Of a stretch of 64,000 nt of DNA, positions 36,376 through 45,127 are shown one piece after another. The notes beneath the pieces were generated by a model. The model did not search any database. It had not been told where the DNA came from and was given only the letters and a program-made list of their open reading frames with translations. The position numbers and the translations under genes are program-made. Position 1 is the stretch's first letter; every line of letters begins with the position of its first letter. Source of the stretch: an uncultured Bacteroidota bacterium. Its GTDB lineage: Bacteria; Bacteroidota; Bacteroidia; Flavobacteriales; Flavobacteriaceae. Location of the stretch: positions 62,001 through 126,000 of the forward strand of contig CACMJT010000004.1 of the NCBI GenBank assembly GCA_902614065.1, written 5' to 3'.

Positions 36376-37167
36376 ATGGAAATAATTGATTTAATAAAGT
36401 CTACAATATTACCAATCATTGATGTAATACTGGTTGCAGTGATGTTGTACTATGCCTACAAACTTGTTAGAGGCACTGCGGCAATAATTGTTTTTAGAGG
36501 TTTTGTTATTATTTATATCATATGGTGGATAACTGATGTTTTAAATATGAATATTTTAAGTAGTATCCTTGGCGGATTTATTGGTGTTGGAGTTTTTGCT
36601 GTTATTATTGTTTTTCAACAGGAAATAAGGAAATTTTTACTTCTGTTGGGTTCGTCAAGAATTGCAAATAATAAATCTTTGTGGAAAAAGTTTACTTTAT
36701 TTTTCAAAATCACTAAGGAACAAGCTAAACTCAACATCAATGAATTTATAATTGCTTGTAATAAACTCAAAAAGACTAAGACAGGTGCTATTTTTGTGTT
36801 TGAAAGAAATAATAGTTTAGATTTTATAAAAGAGGATGGTGATAAGATAAACGCCGAGCTCTCATCAGCAATTATTGAAAGTATTTTTCACAAGAACAGC
36901 CCTCTTCACGATGGGGCTGTCATTGTCGTAGGAAATTTAATTGTATCCTCTAGGGTAACGCTCCCTATCTCTAAAAATAAAAAAATTAATAAATCCTTTG
37001 GACTTAGACATAAAGCTGCCATAGGAATATCTGAGGAGTCTGATGCATTGTGTGTTGTCATATCTGAGGAATCAGGCAAAATATCATACATTAAAAATGG
37101 GGACTTTTGTAATTACAAAAATGATGATGAATTAAAAGCTATGTTATCAGAAGATCTCAGTGAATAA
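36376..37167 (+). CDS. cdaA: Diadenylate cyclase CdaA (c-di-AMP synthase)
   Basis: Makes cyclic di-AMP from two ATP. The 263 residues begin with three membrane helices (to about 80), then a coiled linker and the DisA_N cyclase domain. The active motifs are SPLHDGAVIVVGN (DGA) and GLRHKAAIGISEESDALCVVISEESG (RHR-type motif, here RHK). The lysine in place of the second arginine is a mild deviation. Its last 21 bp overlap the convergent exporter gene. Confidence 0.93.
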   Translation: MEIIDLIKSTILPIIDVILVAVMLYYAYKLVRGTAAIIVFRGFVIIYIIWWITDVLNMNILSSILGGFIGVGVFAVIIVFQQEIRKFLLLLGSSRIANNKSLWKKFTLFFKITKEQAKLNINEFIIACNKLKKTKTGAIFVFERNNSLDFIKEDGDKINAELSSAIIESIFHKNSPLHDGAVIVVGNLIVSSRVTLPISKNKKINKSFGLRHKAAIGISEESDALCVVISEESGKISYIKNGDFCNYKNDDELKAMLSEDLSE

Positions 37168-38913
37168 CTCTTTTTTTTCAAATTGAACCTCATATAATTT
37201 CTTGTAATAGCCTTTTCTTGTAATCAGCTCACTGTGAGAACCAATCTCGATTATTTTTCCTGATTTCATCACGATAATTTTGTCTGCACTAATTATTGTA
37301 GATAATCTATGAGCAATTATTATTGATGTTTTATCTTGAATAAGTTTATTTGTGGCAAACTGTATTAATTCCTCAGTTTTAGAGTCAATGGATGAAGTTG
37401 CTTCATCTAAAATCAATATGTTTGGATTGGATACATAAGCTCTGAGAAATGAGATTATTTGTCTCTGCCCTTCAGAGAGCATCACCCCTCTTTCTTTTAC
37501 ATTGTAGTTTAGGCCACCAGGAAGTTTATTTATAAATTCTAAAACCCCTATATTTTTTGCAGCTTCCTCAACCTCTTTCTTAGAAATTTTTTCATTAAAA
37601 AGGGTTATATTATTAAAGATTGAGTCTGCAAACAAGAAAATATCTTGATTAACTAAGGAAATTGAGGAACGTAAGTCACTTATTTTATAATTTTTTATGT
37701 TTTTGTTATTAATTTTTATTACTCCATTCTCAAGATCGTATAATCTTAAAATCAATTTAATTATGGTAGACTTACCAGAGCCTGTGGCACCAACAATCGC
37801 AATTTTTTCGCCCTTTTTAATTGTCAGATTGATATCATTTAAAACATTATTATTCTTAACATATGAAAAATATACTTTTTCAAATTTTATATCACCATTA
37901 ATTTCTTCATTCTTTAGAGTGCCTTTGTCACTTATATTATGATCAGAGTCTAAAATTTCAAAAACTCTTTTTGCTGCAACCATTCCCATTTGTAGGGTGT
38001 TAAACTTATCTGCAATTTGTCTGAGTGGTCTGAAAAGCATTTGAGACAACTGTATGAATAAAAATATTGTACCCAAGCTGACGAAATTCTCTAGTTGTAT
38101 AATATTACTGCCTGCATACCAAACAATGAGACCAACGCTTATTGAAATCGAGATTTCAGCAATTGGAAAAAAAATAGAATTATACCAAACGGTTTTAAGC
38201 CATGCCTTTTTATGGCGCTCATTAATTTTTTTAAAGTTTTCACTCTCAATTTTTTGTCTATTAAATATTTGTATTTCTTTAATTCCTGATAATCTTTCTT
38301 GAACAAAAGAGTTTAAATTAGCAACCTCATTTCTAACATCGTTAAAAGCAACTTTCATTGCTCTTTGAAAAAGCCGTGTTGCTAGCACGACAAAAGGCAA
38401 AATAATAAGTATTATTAGAGAAAGTTGAACACTCAAAAAAATCATTACAATTAGCACTGAGAACATCAAAATTAAATCAGCAAAAATCATAAATAATCCT
38501 TGGCTAAAAATACTTGCAATCGTTTCCATGTCACTAACTGTTCTAGTCACTAATCTACCTACAGATGATTTATCATAATAAGACATTTTAAAATTTATAA
38601 TGGTTTTAAAAAGTTTTGTTCTAAGATCATACACAACTTTTTGACCGAGTAGATTGGTAAAATAAATAAAGAGGAATTGAAATATAACCTGAAAACATAA
38701 AACAGACAGCATCAATACAATAATGATTAGTAGTCCTTTGTAATCTCTAGGAGTGATATATTCATCCACAGCAATTTTTAAAAAGTATTGGTTTAATATT
38801 GATAAAAAAGAAATAATAATCGCAGAAAAGGAAACAAAAATAAAATTAAATTTATAGGGTTTTGCAAAACCAATTAGTCTGTTAAGGAGTTTGAGATTGA
38901 AGTTTTTTTTCAT
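37147..38913 (-). CDS. ABC exporter, fused permease-ATPase (MsbA/lipid-multidrug type)
   Basis: A half-transporter of 588 residues expected to act as a homodimer. The first 320 residues hold six membrane helices with the EAA-like intracellular contacts (YYDKSSVGRLVTRTVSDMET). The ATPase has Walker A VGATGSGKST, Q-loop LVNQDIFLF, signature MLSEGQRQ, Walker B ILILDEATSSIDS and H-loop IIAHRLST. The substrate is not evident; lipid A (MsbA) or drug export are the usual choices. It is 1 bp from the truA stop and overlaps the end of cdaA. Confidence 0.9.
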   Translation of the reverse strand: MKKNFNLKLLNRLIGFAKPYKFNFIFVSFSAIIISFLSILNQYFLKIAVDEYITPRDYKGLLIIIVLMLSVLCFQVIFQFLFIYFTNLLGQKVVYDLRTKLFKTIINFKMSYYDKSSVGRLVTRTVSDMETIASIFSQGLFMIFADLILMFSVLIVMIFLSVQLSLIILIILPFVVLATRLFQRAMKVAFNDVRNEVANLNSFVQERLSGIKEIQIFNRQKIESENFKKINERHKKAWLKTVWYNSIFFPIAEISISISVGLIVWYAGSNIIQLENFVSLGTIFLFIQLSQMLFRPLRQIADKFNTLQMGMVAAKRVFEILDSDHNISDKGTLKNEEINGDIKFEKVYFSYVKNNNVLNDINLTIKKGEKIAIVGATGSGKSTIIKLILRLYDLENGVIKINNKNIKNYKISDLRSSISLVNQDIFLFADSIFNNITLFNEKISKKEVEEAAKNIGVLEFINKLPGGLNYNVKERGVMLSEGQRQIISFLRAYVSNPNILILDEATSSIDSKTEELIQFATNKLIQDKTSIIIAHRLSTIISADKIIVMKSGKIIEIGSHSELITRKGYYKKLYEVQFEKKELFTEIF

Positions 38914-39660
38914 CTATTTTATTTTATTCCAATCATAATCAATATCAGTTAAAAACAACCCATGAGCGGGGGCGGAAAAACCAGCATTAGATCTATTTTT
39001 TTCTAATATAATTTTTTCAAAATTTTTTAATGAAATTCTTTTTCTTCCAACTTCAATTAATGTGCCGACAATCGCCCTTACCATACTTCTTAAAAATCTA
39101 TTTGCATTTATCTTAAAAATTATTAATCCTTTTTCCTCTATTAATTCAGCATAATTAATCTTGCACAGAAATGTCTTGACATCAGTTTTTGATTTTGAAA
39201 AACATTCAAAATCATCAAACTTTAAAAGTATTTTAGCAGCCTCATTCATTAATTTTAAATCCAACTTGTATTTACAAAAATAAGACTGATCAATTTTAAA
39301 AGGATCTTTATTCCGGTTTATATAATATTTGTATGTTCTGCTAATTGCGTCAAATCTTGCATGTGATTTGTCTTTGACTGGAAGTATTTCTTGTATTGAA
39401 ATATCTTTAGGCAAATAAAGGTTTATTCTTGTGAGAAAATCCTTTCCTTCAATTGAGTTTTTAGCATCAAAATGTGCATACATGCTGGTAGCATGTACCC
39501 CAGAATCAGTTCTTCCCGCACCAACAATAGTTATTTTATCTTTTGTAAGATTACTTATGCATTTTTCAATGGTTTCTTGAACGGAAATTTGACCTGGTTG
39601 AATTTGCCAACCGCAATAATTATTTCCTAGAAAAGAAATACGAATAAAATACCTCAACAA
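38914..39660 (-). CDS. truA: tRNA pseudouridine(38-40) synthase TruA
   Basis: Modifies uridines 38-40 in the tRNA anticodon arm. The 248 residues show the opening RISFLGNNYCGWQIQP, the catalytic aspartate in GAGRTDSGVHA, ISRTYKYYI and the C-terminal RFLRSMVRAIVGTLIEVG. The start is TTG at 39660 (or the next TTG codon). It runs into the ABC exporter gene with no gap and diverges from the phosphoesterase gene. Confidence 0.95.
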   Translation of the reverse strand: MLRYFIRISFLGNNYCGWQIQPGQISVQETIEKCISNLTKDKITIVGAGRTDSGVHATSMYAHFDAKNSIEGKDFLTRINLYLPKDISIQEILPVKDKSHARFDAISRTYKYYINRNKDPFKIDQSYFCKYKLDLKLMNEAAKILLKFDDFECFSKSKTDVKTFLCKINYAELIEEKGLIIFKINANRFLRSMVRAIVGTLIEVGRKRISLKNFEKIILEKNRSNAGFSAPAHGLFLTDIDYDWNKIK

Positions 39661-39704
39661 TAATTTTTTTTGTAATATAACACAAGTATAGAATAATATT
39701 TGAT

Positions 39705-40223
39705 TTGAAAAAAATTTTACTTATGTCAGATACCCACGGGTATATTGATCATACTATATTAAAGTATGTGAAGGAATCAGATATAACAATTCACGCAGGT
39801 GATATTGGTAATGATAAATTAATTGATAATATTAGAAATCATACACTGTTTGTCGGTGTTTACGGAAACATTGATGATCACATAGTAAGATCAATTTTAA
39901 AAGAAAATGAAATAATTGAAATTGAGAATCATAAATTTTTAATCACTCACATTGCAGGTAAAAGCCCATCTTATAATCAAAAAACTAAAGAATTGATAAA
40001 CAACGAAAAGCCAAATATTCTCATATATGGTCACTCACATTTACTAAAGGTTGAGTTTGATAAAAGGCATAATTTAACAGCTATCAACCCTGGGGCAGCG
40101 GGAAAACACGGTTTTCACAAAAAACGTACAATGATTAGATTTAAAATAAGTTCTCAGGGTATGAAGGATATGGAAATAATTGATTTAGGTGATCGGGGAA
40201 AATTATCTGATGCGATTGGATGA
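39705..40223 (+). CDS. YfcE/MJ0936-type metallophosphoesterase
   Basis: A dimetal phosphoesterase of 172 residues. The five metal motifs are in order: MSDTHG, HAGDIGN, VYGNIDD, ITHIAGK and YGHSH. The start is TTG at 39705, which gives the family-like MKKILLMSDTHG; starting at the internal ATG would cut the first strand. Substrate unknown; relatives hydrolyse phosphodiesters in vitro. Its 3' end overlaps the small membrane protein gene on the opposite strand. Confidence 0.88.
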   Translation: MKKILLMSDTHGYIDHTILKYVKESDITIHAGDIGNDKLIDNIRNHTLFVGVYGNIDDHIVRSILKENEIIEIENHKFLITHIAGKSPSYNQKTKELINNEKPNILIYGHSHLLKVEFDKRHNLTAINPGAAGKHGFHKKRTMIRFKISSQGMKDMEIIDLGDRGKLSDAIG

Positions 40224-40571
40224 ACCAATCAGTTCAATGTCTTTCTTAATATGCTTTGTAGCTAAGTAGGAAAAAATGCATGCAGTAAAAATTCCAAAAA
40301 CAATAAATGATGATTCTTCAAGATTTGTAAAAAAAGCAATGTAACATCCAAATATGAAATATAGAATACTAAAAGCTTTGATCATTTTTAGCTGTAAATT
40401 TTTCTTTTTGTGTAAAAAAATTGAAAATAAAAGAAAATTTCCGGAGCCTGCAGTCACTCCTCTACTAATGTCCATAAGATTGTCTTGGTAGCCATTGTAA
40501 ATTATAAATGCCATGATAACAAAGTTAACTGCTGATGAGATAAATAAATGAAGTGATTGTTTTCTAAACAT
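40203..40571 (-). CDS. Small four-helix membrane protein, possibly DUF4293
   Basis: A 122-residue protein with four hydrophobic helices (LFISSAVNFVIMAFIIYNGY, NFLLFSIFLH, MIKAFSILYFIFGCYIAFF, FIVFGIFTACIFSYLA) and a basic C-terminus. I do not recognise the family from sequence with certainty. In related flavobacteria a DUF4293 membrane protein often sits between truA and rho, which is the same place, so this is the likeliest identity. It diverges from rho across 105 bp. Confidence 0.6.
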   Translation of the reverse strand: MFRKQSLHLFISSAVNFVIMAFIIYNGYQDNLMDISRGVTAGSGNFLLFSIFLHKKKNLQLKMIKAFSILYFIFGCYIAFFTNLEESSFIVFGIFTACIFSYLATKHIKKDIELIGSSNRIR

Positions 40572-40676
40572 TAAACATTAAAGTTAGCTAATTTCAGGAA
40601 AATTAAAAAAAGGTTGTATATTTACCGAGTTCTCAAAAACTTCTAGAGAATAATTTATCTCAATTCTTATTAAAAT

Positions 40677-42026
40677 ATGTTAGAATTAAAAGATTTAACC
40701 AAAAAAAAGATTTCAGAAATCGTTGATATAGCAAATGAGCTTGGAATAGATTCGTCTGGAAAAAAGAATGAAATAATTGAAAAAATTATTGATCATCATC
40801 TAAAAAAAACCAAAAAAAATGATGATGAAGAAAAAAAACAACCATTGAAATCTGAAGAAAAAAGCCACAATAAAGACAATAGAAACAGATATAAAGAGCC
40901 AGATTTTGAATTTGATGGAATAATTGAATCTGAGGGTGTACTTGATATCATGCAAGAGGGATATGGTTTCTTGAGGTCTTCAGATTACAACTATTTAAGT
41001 TCACCCGACGATATTTATGTATCACAATCGCAGGTTAGACTGTTTGGACTTAAAACAGGAGATACAGTTCTTGGTCAAGTAAGACCGCCAAAAGACGGAG
41101 AAAAATATTTCCCATTAATAAAAGTGATTAAAATAAATGGTCTTGATCCTCAAGTTGTGAGAGATAGAGTTTCTTTTGAACATTTAACACCACTCTTTCC
41201 TGATGAAAAGTTTAACCTTGCGGACAAATCAAGTAGTATTTCTACTAGAGTTATGGACCTTTTCTCACCAATTGGGAAAGGACAAAGAGGCATGATTGTC
41301 TCACAACCAAAAACTGGAAAAACAATGTTGTTAAAAGATGTTGCAAATGCAATTGCGGCTAATCACCCTGAGGTTTATCAAATTATTCTATTAATTGATG
41401 AAAGACCTGAGGAAGTTACTGATATGCAAAGAAATGTAAAAGGAGAGGTTGTTGCATCGACATTTGATGAACCTGCAGATAGACATGTTAGGGTTGCCAA
41501 TATCGTATTGTCAAAAGCAAAAAGATTAGTTGAATGTGGTCACGATGTTGTTATATTATTGGATTCTATCACAAGATTGGCGAGGGCCTACAATACTGTC
41601 CAACCCGCCTCTGGAAAAATTTTAAGTGGTGGTGTTGATGCAAATGCACTTCATAAGCCCAAAAGATTTTTTGGTGCTGCTAGAAATATTGAAGGTGGAG
41701 GTTCTTTATCGATTATTGCAACAGCACTTACAGAGACTGGTTCCAAAATGGATGAAGTTATATTTGAGGAATTTAAGGGAACTGGAAATATGGAATTACA
41801 ACTTGACAGAAGGATTTCCAACAGAAGAATATTTCCCGCAATTGATCTTGTGTCATCCAGTACTAGAAGAGATGATCTATTATTGGATGAAAATACAATT
41901 CAAAGAATGTGGATAATGAGAAAATACTTAGCAGACATGAATCCGGTTGAAGCAATGGAATTTATTAGTGATAAAATTAAAAAGACATTGAATAACGAGG
42001 AGTTTCTAATTTCAATGAATTCTTAA
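40677..42026 (+). CDS. rho: Transcription termination factor Rho
   Basis: RNA-dependent hexameric helicase that ends transcription. The 449 residues have an N-terminal SAP-like helix ([20 protein letters not shown]), a short lysine/glutamate-rich linker (about 40-75), the RNA-binding OB domain at about 85-160 ([15 protein letters not shown]), then the ATPase with [28 protein letters not shown] and [14 protein letters not shown]. The Q-loop region [21 protein letters not shown] is intact. Many Bacteroidetes Rho proteins carry a much longer linker insert; this one is compact. Confidence 0.97.
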   Translation: MLELKDLTKKKISEIVDIANELGIDSSGKKNEIIEKIIDHHLKKTKKNDDEEKKQPLKSEEKSHNKDNRNRYKEPDFEFDGIIESEGVLDIMQEGYGFLRSSDYNYLSSPDDIYVSQSQVRLFGLKTGDTVLGQVRPPKDGEKYFPLIKVIKINGLDPQVVRDRVSFEHLTPLFPDEKFNLADKSSSISTRVMDLFSPIGKGQRGMIVSQPKTGKTMLLKDVANAIAANHPEVYQIILLIDERPEEVTDMQRNVKGEVVASTFDEPADRHVRVANIVLSKAKRLVECGHDVVILLDSITRLARAYNTVQPASGKILSGGVDANALHKPKRFFGAARNIEGGGSLSIIATALTETGSKMDEVIFEEFKGTGNMELQLDRRISNRRIFPAIDLVSSSTRRDDLLLDENTIQRMWIMRKYLADMNPVEAMEFISDKIKKTLNNEEFLISMNS

Positions 42027-42275
42027 CTACAAGCCATTTACGTGCTTTGACATTTTTGATTTAAGATTTGCTGATTTATTTTTGTGAATTATATTATTCT
42101 TAGCCAACTTATCAATCATTGACAATACAGCGGGTAGCATTTTTTTTGCATCCTTTTTAGAAGATTCTTTAAGTTTCTTCATGGAATTCCTAGCTGTTTT
42201 ATGCTGTAATTTGTTTCTAAGTCTAGCTGTCTCAGTCTGTCTTATTCTTTTTATTGCTGATTTATGATTTGCCAT
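42027..42275 (-). CDS. rpsT: 30S ribosomal protein S20
   Basis: A 16S-binding, basic helical protein of 82 residues. The opening MANHKSAIKRIRQTETARLRN and NSMKKLKES are typical of S20. It is transcribed with tRNA-Glu just upstream (15 bp) and shares its promoter; the end abuts the convergent rho stop. Confidence 0.95.
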   Translation of the reverse strand: MANHKSAIKRIRQTETARLRNKLQHKTARNSMKKLKESSKKDAKKMLPAVLSMIDKLAKNNIIHKNKSANLKSKMSKHVNGL

Positions 42276-42289
42276 ATTTTAATTAAAAG

Positions 42290-42361
42290 TAGCCCGTAGG
42301 GGAATCGAACCCCTCTTACCAGGATGAAAACCTGGCGTCCTAGCCGATAGACGAACGGGCC
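42290..42361 (-). tRNA. tRNA-Glu (TTC)
   Basis: Minus-strand cloverleaf beginning GGCCCGTTCGTCTATCGG, anticodon arm CCAGG-TTTTCAT-CCTGG with anticodon TTC, T-arm GGGGTTCGATTCCCC. 72 bases, CCA not encoded. The acceptor stem pairs throughout, with a G-U at the first position. Confidence 0.96.
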
Positions 42362-42374
42362 AAAATTTACCGTG

Positions 42375-42405
42375 CAAATTTATATAAAGATGGTAAACAT
42401 GCAAA
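42375..42405 (-). promoter_or_regulatory. Full Bacteroidetes promoter for tRNA-Glu and rpsT
   Basis: On the minus strand there is a TTTG at 42405-42402, a 19-bp spacer, then TAAATTTG at 42382-42375. Both elements match the -33/-7 consensus with optimal spacing, and the tRNA begins 13 bp later. This is one of the two cleanest promoters in the window. Confidence 0.75.
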
Positions 42406-42419
42406 ATTTATAACTTAAA

Positions 42420-43892
42420 TTAATAGGCTTTTGCGAAATAAACTAATTGCTTAGATTTTTTACCAGATATAATACAAATTCCTTCATCGCTAAATGTGTC
42501 GTCAATGCATCTAATAGTGGCCTTGGTCTCTTTTTTTATCTTTTGCTCAGTGTGATCTGTACCATCCCAGTGAGCCAAAACAAATCCACCATCTTCGATC
42601 ATGGATTTAAATTCGTCATAATTCTTTGCAATTTTTGTATTATTCTTTAAAAAGGTTTTTGATTTTTTAAGAAGGTTTTCTTGAATTTCAAACAATAATT
42701 TTTCTATTTGCATTGAGGCTTTATGAATTGGAATGATTGATTTTTTCATTTCATCTCTTCTAAATAGCTCAATGGTTTTGTTTTCAATGTCTCTGAGCCC
42801 TACACATATTCTAAGAGGAACACCTTTTATTTCATATTCATTGAATTTTTTTCCTGGTGAAACATTATCTCTTTCATCAATTTTAAAATCAATACCCAAT
42901 TTATTGAACTGTTGTTTAAGATTTTTTAAATACTGATTAATTAATGCTAGATCATCAGTATTTTTAAAGACTGGTATGATGATTATTTGGTAGGGTGACA
43001 ACTTTGGGGGAAGCACAAGACCTTGGTCATCTCCATGAGACATAATCAATGCTCCCATTAATCTGGTGGAAACACCCCAAGAAGTCGCCCAAACGTATTC
43101 TAAATTACCGTCATCTTTTGAAAATTTAACATCAAATGCTTTTGCAAAATTTTGGCCCAAGAAATGTGATGTTCCAGCTTGCAATGCTTTTCCGTCTTGC
43201 ATCAATGCTTCGATACAATATGTTTCTTCAGCTCCAGCAAATCTTTCTGATGCAGATTTGGTTCCTGAAATTACAGAGATTGACATGAAGTCCTCTGCAA
43301 ATGACTTATACAAATTGTTTATAAGCTTGGTTTCTTCAATGGCTTCCTCTTCATTTGAGTGAGCTGTATGACCTTCTTGCCATAAAAATTCAGCTGTCCT
43401 CAAGAATAAACGAGTCCTCATTTCCCACCTTACAACGTTGGCCCACTGATTTATTTTGATTGGAAGATCTCTGTAGGACTGTATCCAGTTTTTGTAAGTA
43501 TTCCAAATTATTGCTTCACTTGTGGGTCTTACAATCAGTTCTTCCTCGAGTTTTGATTCTTCATCTACAATTAGCTTTCCTTTATTTTTTGGGTCATTTT
43601 TAAGTCTGTAATGAGTTACTACTGCACATTCTTTTGCGAATCCCTCTGCATTTTTTTCTTCAGCTTCAAAGAGTTTTTTTGGCACAAAAAGTGGGAAATA
43701 TGCATTTTCATGTCCAGTCTGTTTAAATTTTTTATCTAATTCCTTTTGAATTTTCTCCCAAATGGCGTACCCGTAGGGCTTTATAACCATGCAGCCTCGA
43801 ACAGCGGAAACTTCAGCAAGCTCTGCCTTAGATACAATTTCATTATACCATTTAGAATAATCTTCGCTCCTTTTAGTTAATTTTTTTGACAT
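42420..43892 (-). CDS. proS: Prolyl-tRNA synthetase, eukaryote/archaeon-like type
   Basis: Charges tRNA-Pro. The 490 residues are the short form without the editing INS domain of the E. coli type. Class II motifs are visible: [59 protein letters not shown] (motif 2) and [29 protein letters not shown] (motif 3 region), then the anticodon-binding domain with [25 protein letters not shown] and a C-terminal extension. This type is usual for Bacteroidetes. It diverges from a lipoprotein-OmpP1 pair across a palindrome. Confidence 0.96.
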   Translation of the reverse strand: MSKKLTKRSEDYSKWYNEIVSKAELAEVSAVRGCMVIKPYGYAIWEKIQKELDKKFKQTGHENAYFPLFVPKKLFEAEEKNAEGFAKECAVVTHYRLKNDPKNKGKLIVDEESKLEEELIVRPTSEAIIWNTYKNWIQSYRDLPIKINQWANVVRWEMRTRLFLRTAEFLWQEGHTAHSNEEEAIEETKLINNLYKSFAEDFMSISVISGTKSASERFAGAEETYCIEALMQDGKALQAGTSHFLGQNFAKAFDVKFSKDDGNLEYVWATSWGVSTRLMGALIMSHGDDQGLVLPPKLSPYQIIIIPVFKNTDDLALINQYLKNLKQQFNKLGIDFKIDERDNVSPGKKFNEYEIKGVPLRICVGLRDIENKTIELFRRDEMKKSIIPIHKASMQIEKLLFEIQENLLKKSKTFLKNNTKIAKNYDEFKSMIEDGGFVLAHWDGTDHTEQKIKKETKATIRCIDDTFSDEGICIISGKKSKQLVYFAKAY

Positions 43893-43916
43893 ATTTTCAT
43901 GGCATAAAATTTGTTC

Positions 43917-43936
43917 TTATCTTTATGTAAAGATAA
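43917..43936. promoter_or_regulatory. Perfect 20-bp palindrome between proS and the lipoprotein gene
   Basis: TTATCTTTA-TG-TAAAGATAA has 9-bp arms and a 2-bp centre. It lies in the 57-bp divergent gap between proS (start 43892) and the lipoprotein's GTG start at 43950, so it could control either gene. No known regulator is implied. An RNA hairpin in the lipoprotein leader is the alternative. Confidence 0.5.
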
Positions 43937-43949
43937 TTCAATACAGCTC

Positions 43950-45125
43950 GTGAAAAATAAAAAATTATATGTAAATATTAAATTTTTATCACCAATAGTG
44001 TTACTGGTTATGTTTTCATGTGGTTCATTTGACTCTTCATCTCTCGTTTCATCCGATGGAATCTACGCTGGAAATGAAAATAATCTTGAAACCATGAAAC
44101 CTAAGTCTGATTATTTTAAAAATTATTTTAGTGATGAAGCTAATAAGTACGATCTCGATTTATCTCAAAACGATTCATTAAATCTTGATTCTTTTTTAAT
44201 AAGCTCTGAAGATATTGCCTACAGCAACAATAATCCAAGCTGGGGTGATATTCCAAACAGTGTTGATTATGTAATTGATTACAATAGATTCAATTACAGA
44301 AGCCGTTTTTACAGCCCATATTTCTCATATTACGATCCATTTTACAGTTATTACTATCCATTTAGAATGAGTCCATTCCATTTTGGCTATGGATATGGCG
44401 GATGGTATCCGTTCATGGGATTTGGCCACTTCTCACCTTACTTCTACTACGCATTTAATTCTCCTCACGGTTACCACTATCCTTTTTGGAGATGGGGTAG
44501 TCAAGGATGGTATGGTAATGGAAATTTGTATGGTTACGATATCAATAACAATTACATGGATAATACGAATGTATCATACAACCGTGGCAGAAGAGGAAGT
44601 TCTGCCAACGTAGTTGTTTATTCGGATGGTAGAAGTAGTTCTTCGAATACAGAAAATTCCGAGAGAGTCAGAAACTACAATAAAACAAGAGAGACCCTGA
44701 ACAATATTGTTAATTCTAAAACAAATTCGAATTCAAACATTAGATCGTACCTTGATCCCAGAACATCGAAAATGAATGGGTCCCAAAACCTTAGAAATTA
44801 TATAAATTCTGGGCTCATAGTAAATGATAATGGAAAAAATTCACTTAAATCTTCCCCTTCTCGAAGATATTATAATGATCCTCACACAAATAATAATGAT
44901 AATTCCTGGGGTCTTAGTGGAAGAAATGGTAATGTCAATTCACCAAGAAATTCAACGTCGAGGTCAAGTTCCAACTGGGTAAATCCTCCGTCAACGAGAA
45001 GTTCTAGTTCTTCATCCTCTGTTGGCAGGTCCTACAATTACAGCTCATCCTCATCTAGTGGTATTTCTACCAATAGCGGAAGATCTTCATCAAGTTCCTC
45101 CAGATCTGGTCGAACTATAGATTAA
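43950..45125 (+). CDS. Aromatic- and serine-rich surface lipoprotein
   Basis: About 391 residues from a GTG at 43950 (the track start is 13 codons earlier and precedes the signal). The signal NIKFLSPIVLLVMFSC ends in a lipobox cysteine. A region at about 115-190 is extraordinarily rich in tyrosine, phenylalanine, glycine and tryptophan, such as YYDPFYSYYYPFRMSPFHFG and FSPYFYYAFNSPHGYHYPFW. The C-terminal 90 residues are low-complexity serine/arginine/asparagine (RSSSSSSSVGRSYNYSSSS). I cannot assign a function; similar proteins next to OmpP1 in flavobacteria are annotated vaguely. It is 2 bp from the OmpP1 gene, so the pair is probably one outer-membrane module. Confidence 0.75.
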   Translation: MKNKKLYVNIKFLSPIVLLVMFSCGSFDSSSLVSSDGIYAGNENNLETMKPKSDYFKNYFSDEANKYDLDLSQNDSLNLDSFLISSEDIAYSNNNPSWGDIPNSVDYVIDYNRFNYRSRFYSPYFSYYDPFYSYYYPFRMSPFHFGYGYGGWYPFMGFGHFSPYFYYAFNSPHGYHYPFWRWGSQGWYGNGNLYGYDINNNYMDNTNVSYNRGRRGSSANVVVYSDGRSSSSNTENSERVRNYNKTRETLNNIVNSKTNSNSNIRSYLDPRTSKMNGSQNLRNYINSGLIVNDNGKNSLKSSPSRRYYNDPHTNNNDNSWGLSGRNGNVNSPRNSTSRSSSNWVNPPSTRSSSSSSSVGRSYNYSSSSSSGISTNSGRSSSSSSRSGRTID

Positions 45126-45127
45126 GC

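Noticed and set aside
44383-44613. 76-residue ORF rich in M, T and I
   Set aside because: Out-of-frame shadow of the aromatic-rich lipoprotein; its odd composition reflects the Tyr/Gly codons read in another frame.
45001-45125. Possible DNA repeat array at the end of the aromatic-rich lipoprotein gene
   Set aside because: The repetition is low-complexity serine coding with varied codons, not a nucleotide-level repeat or CRISPR.
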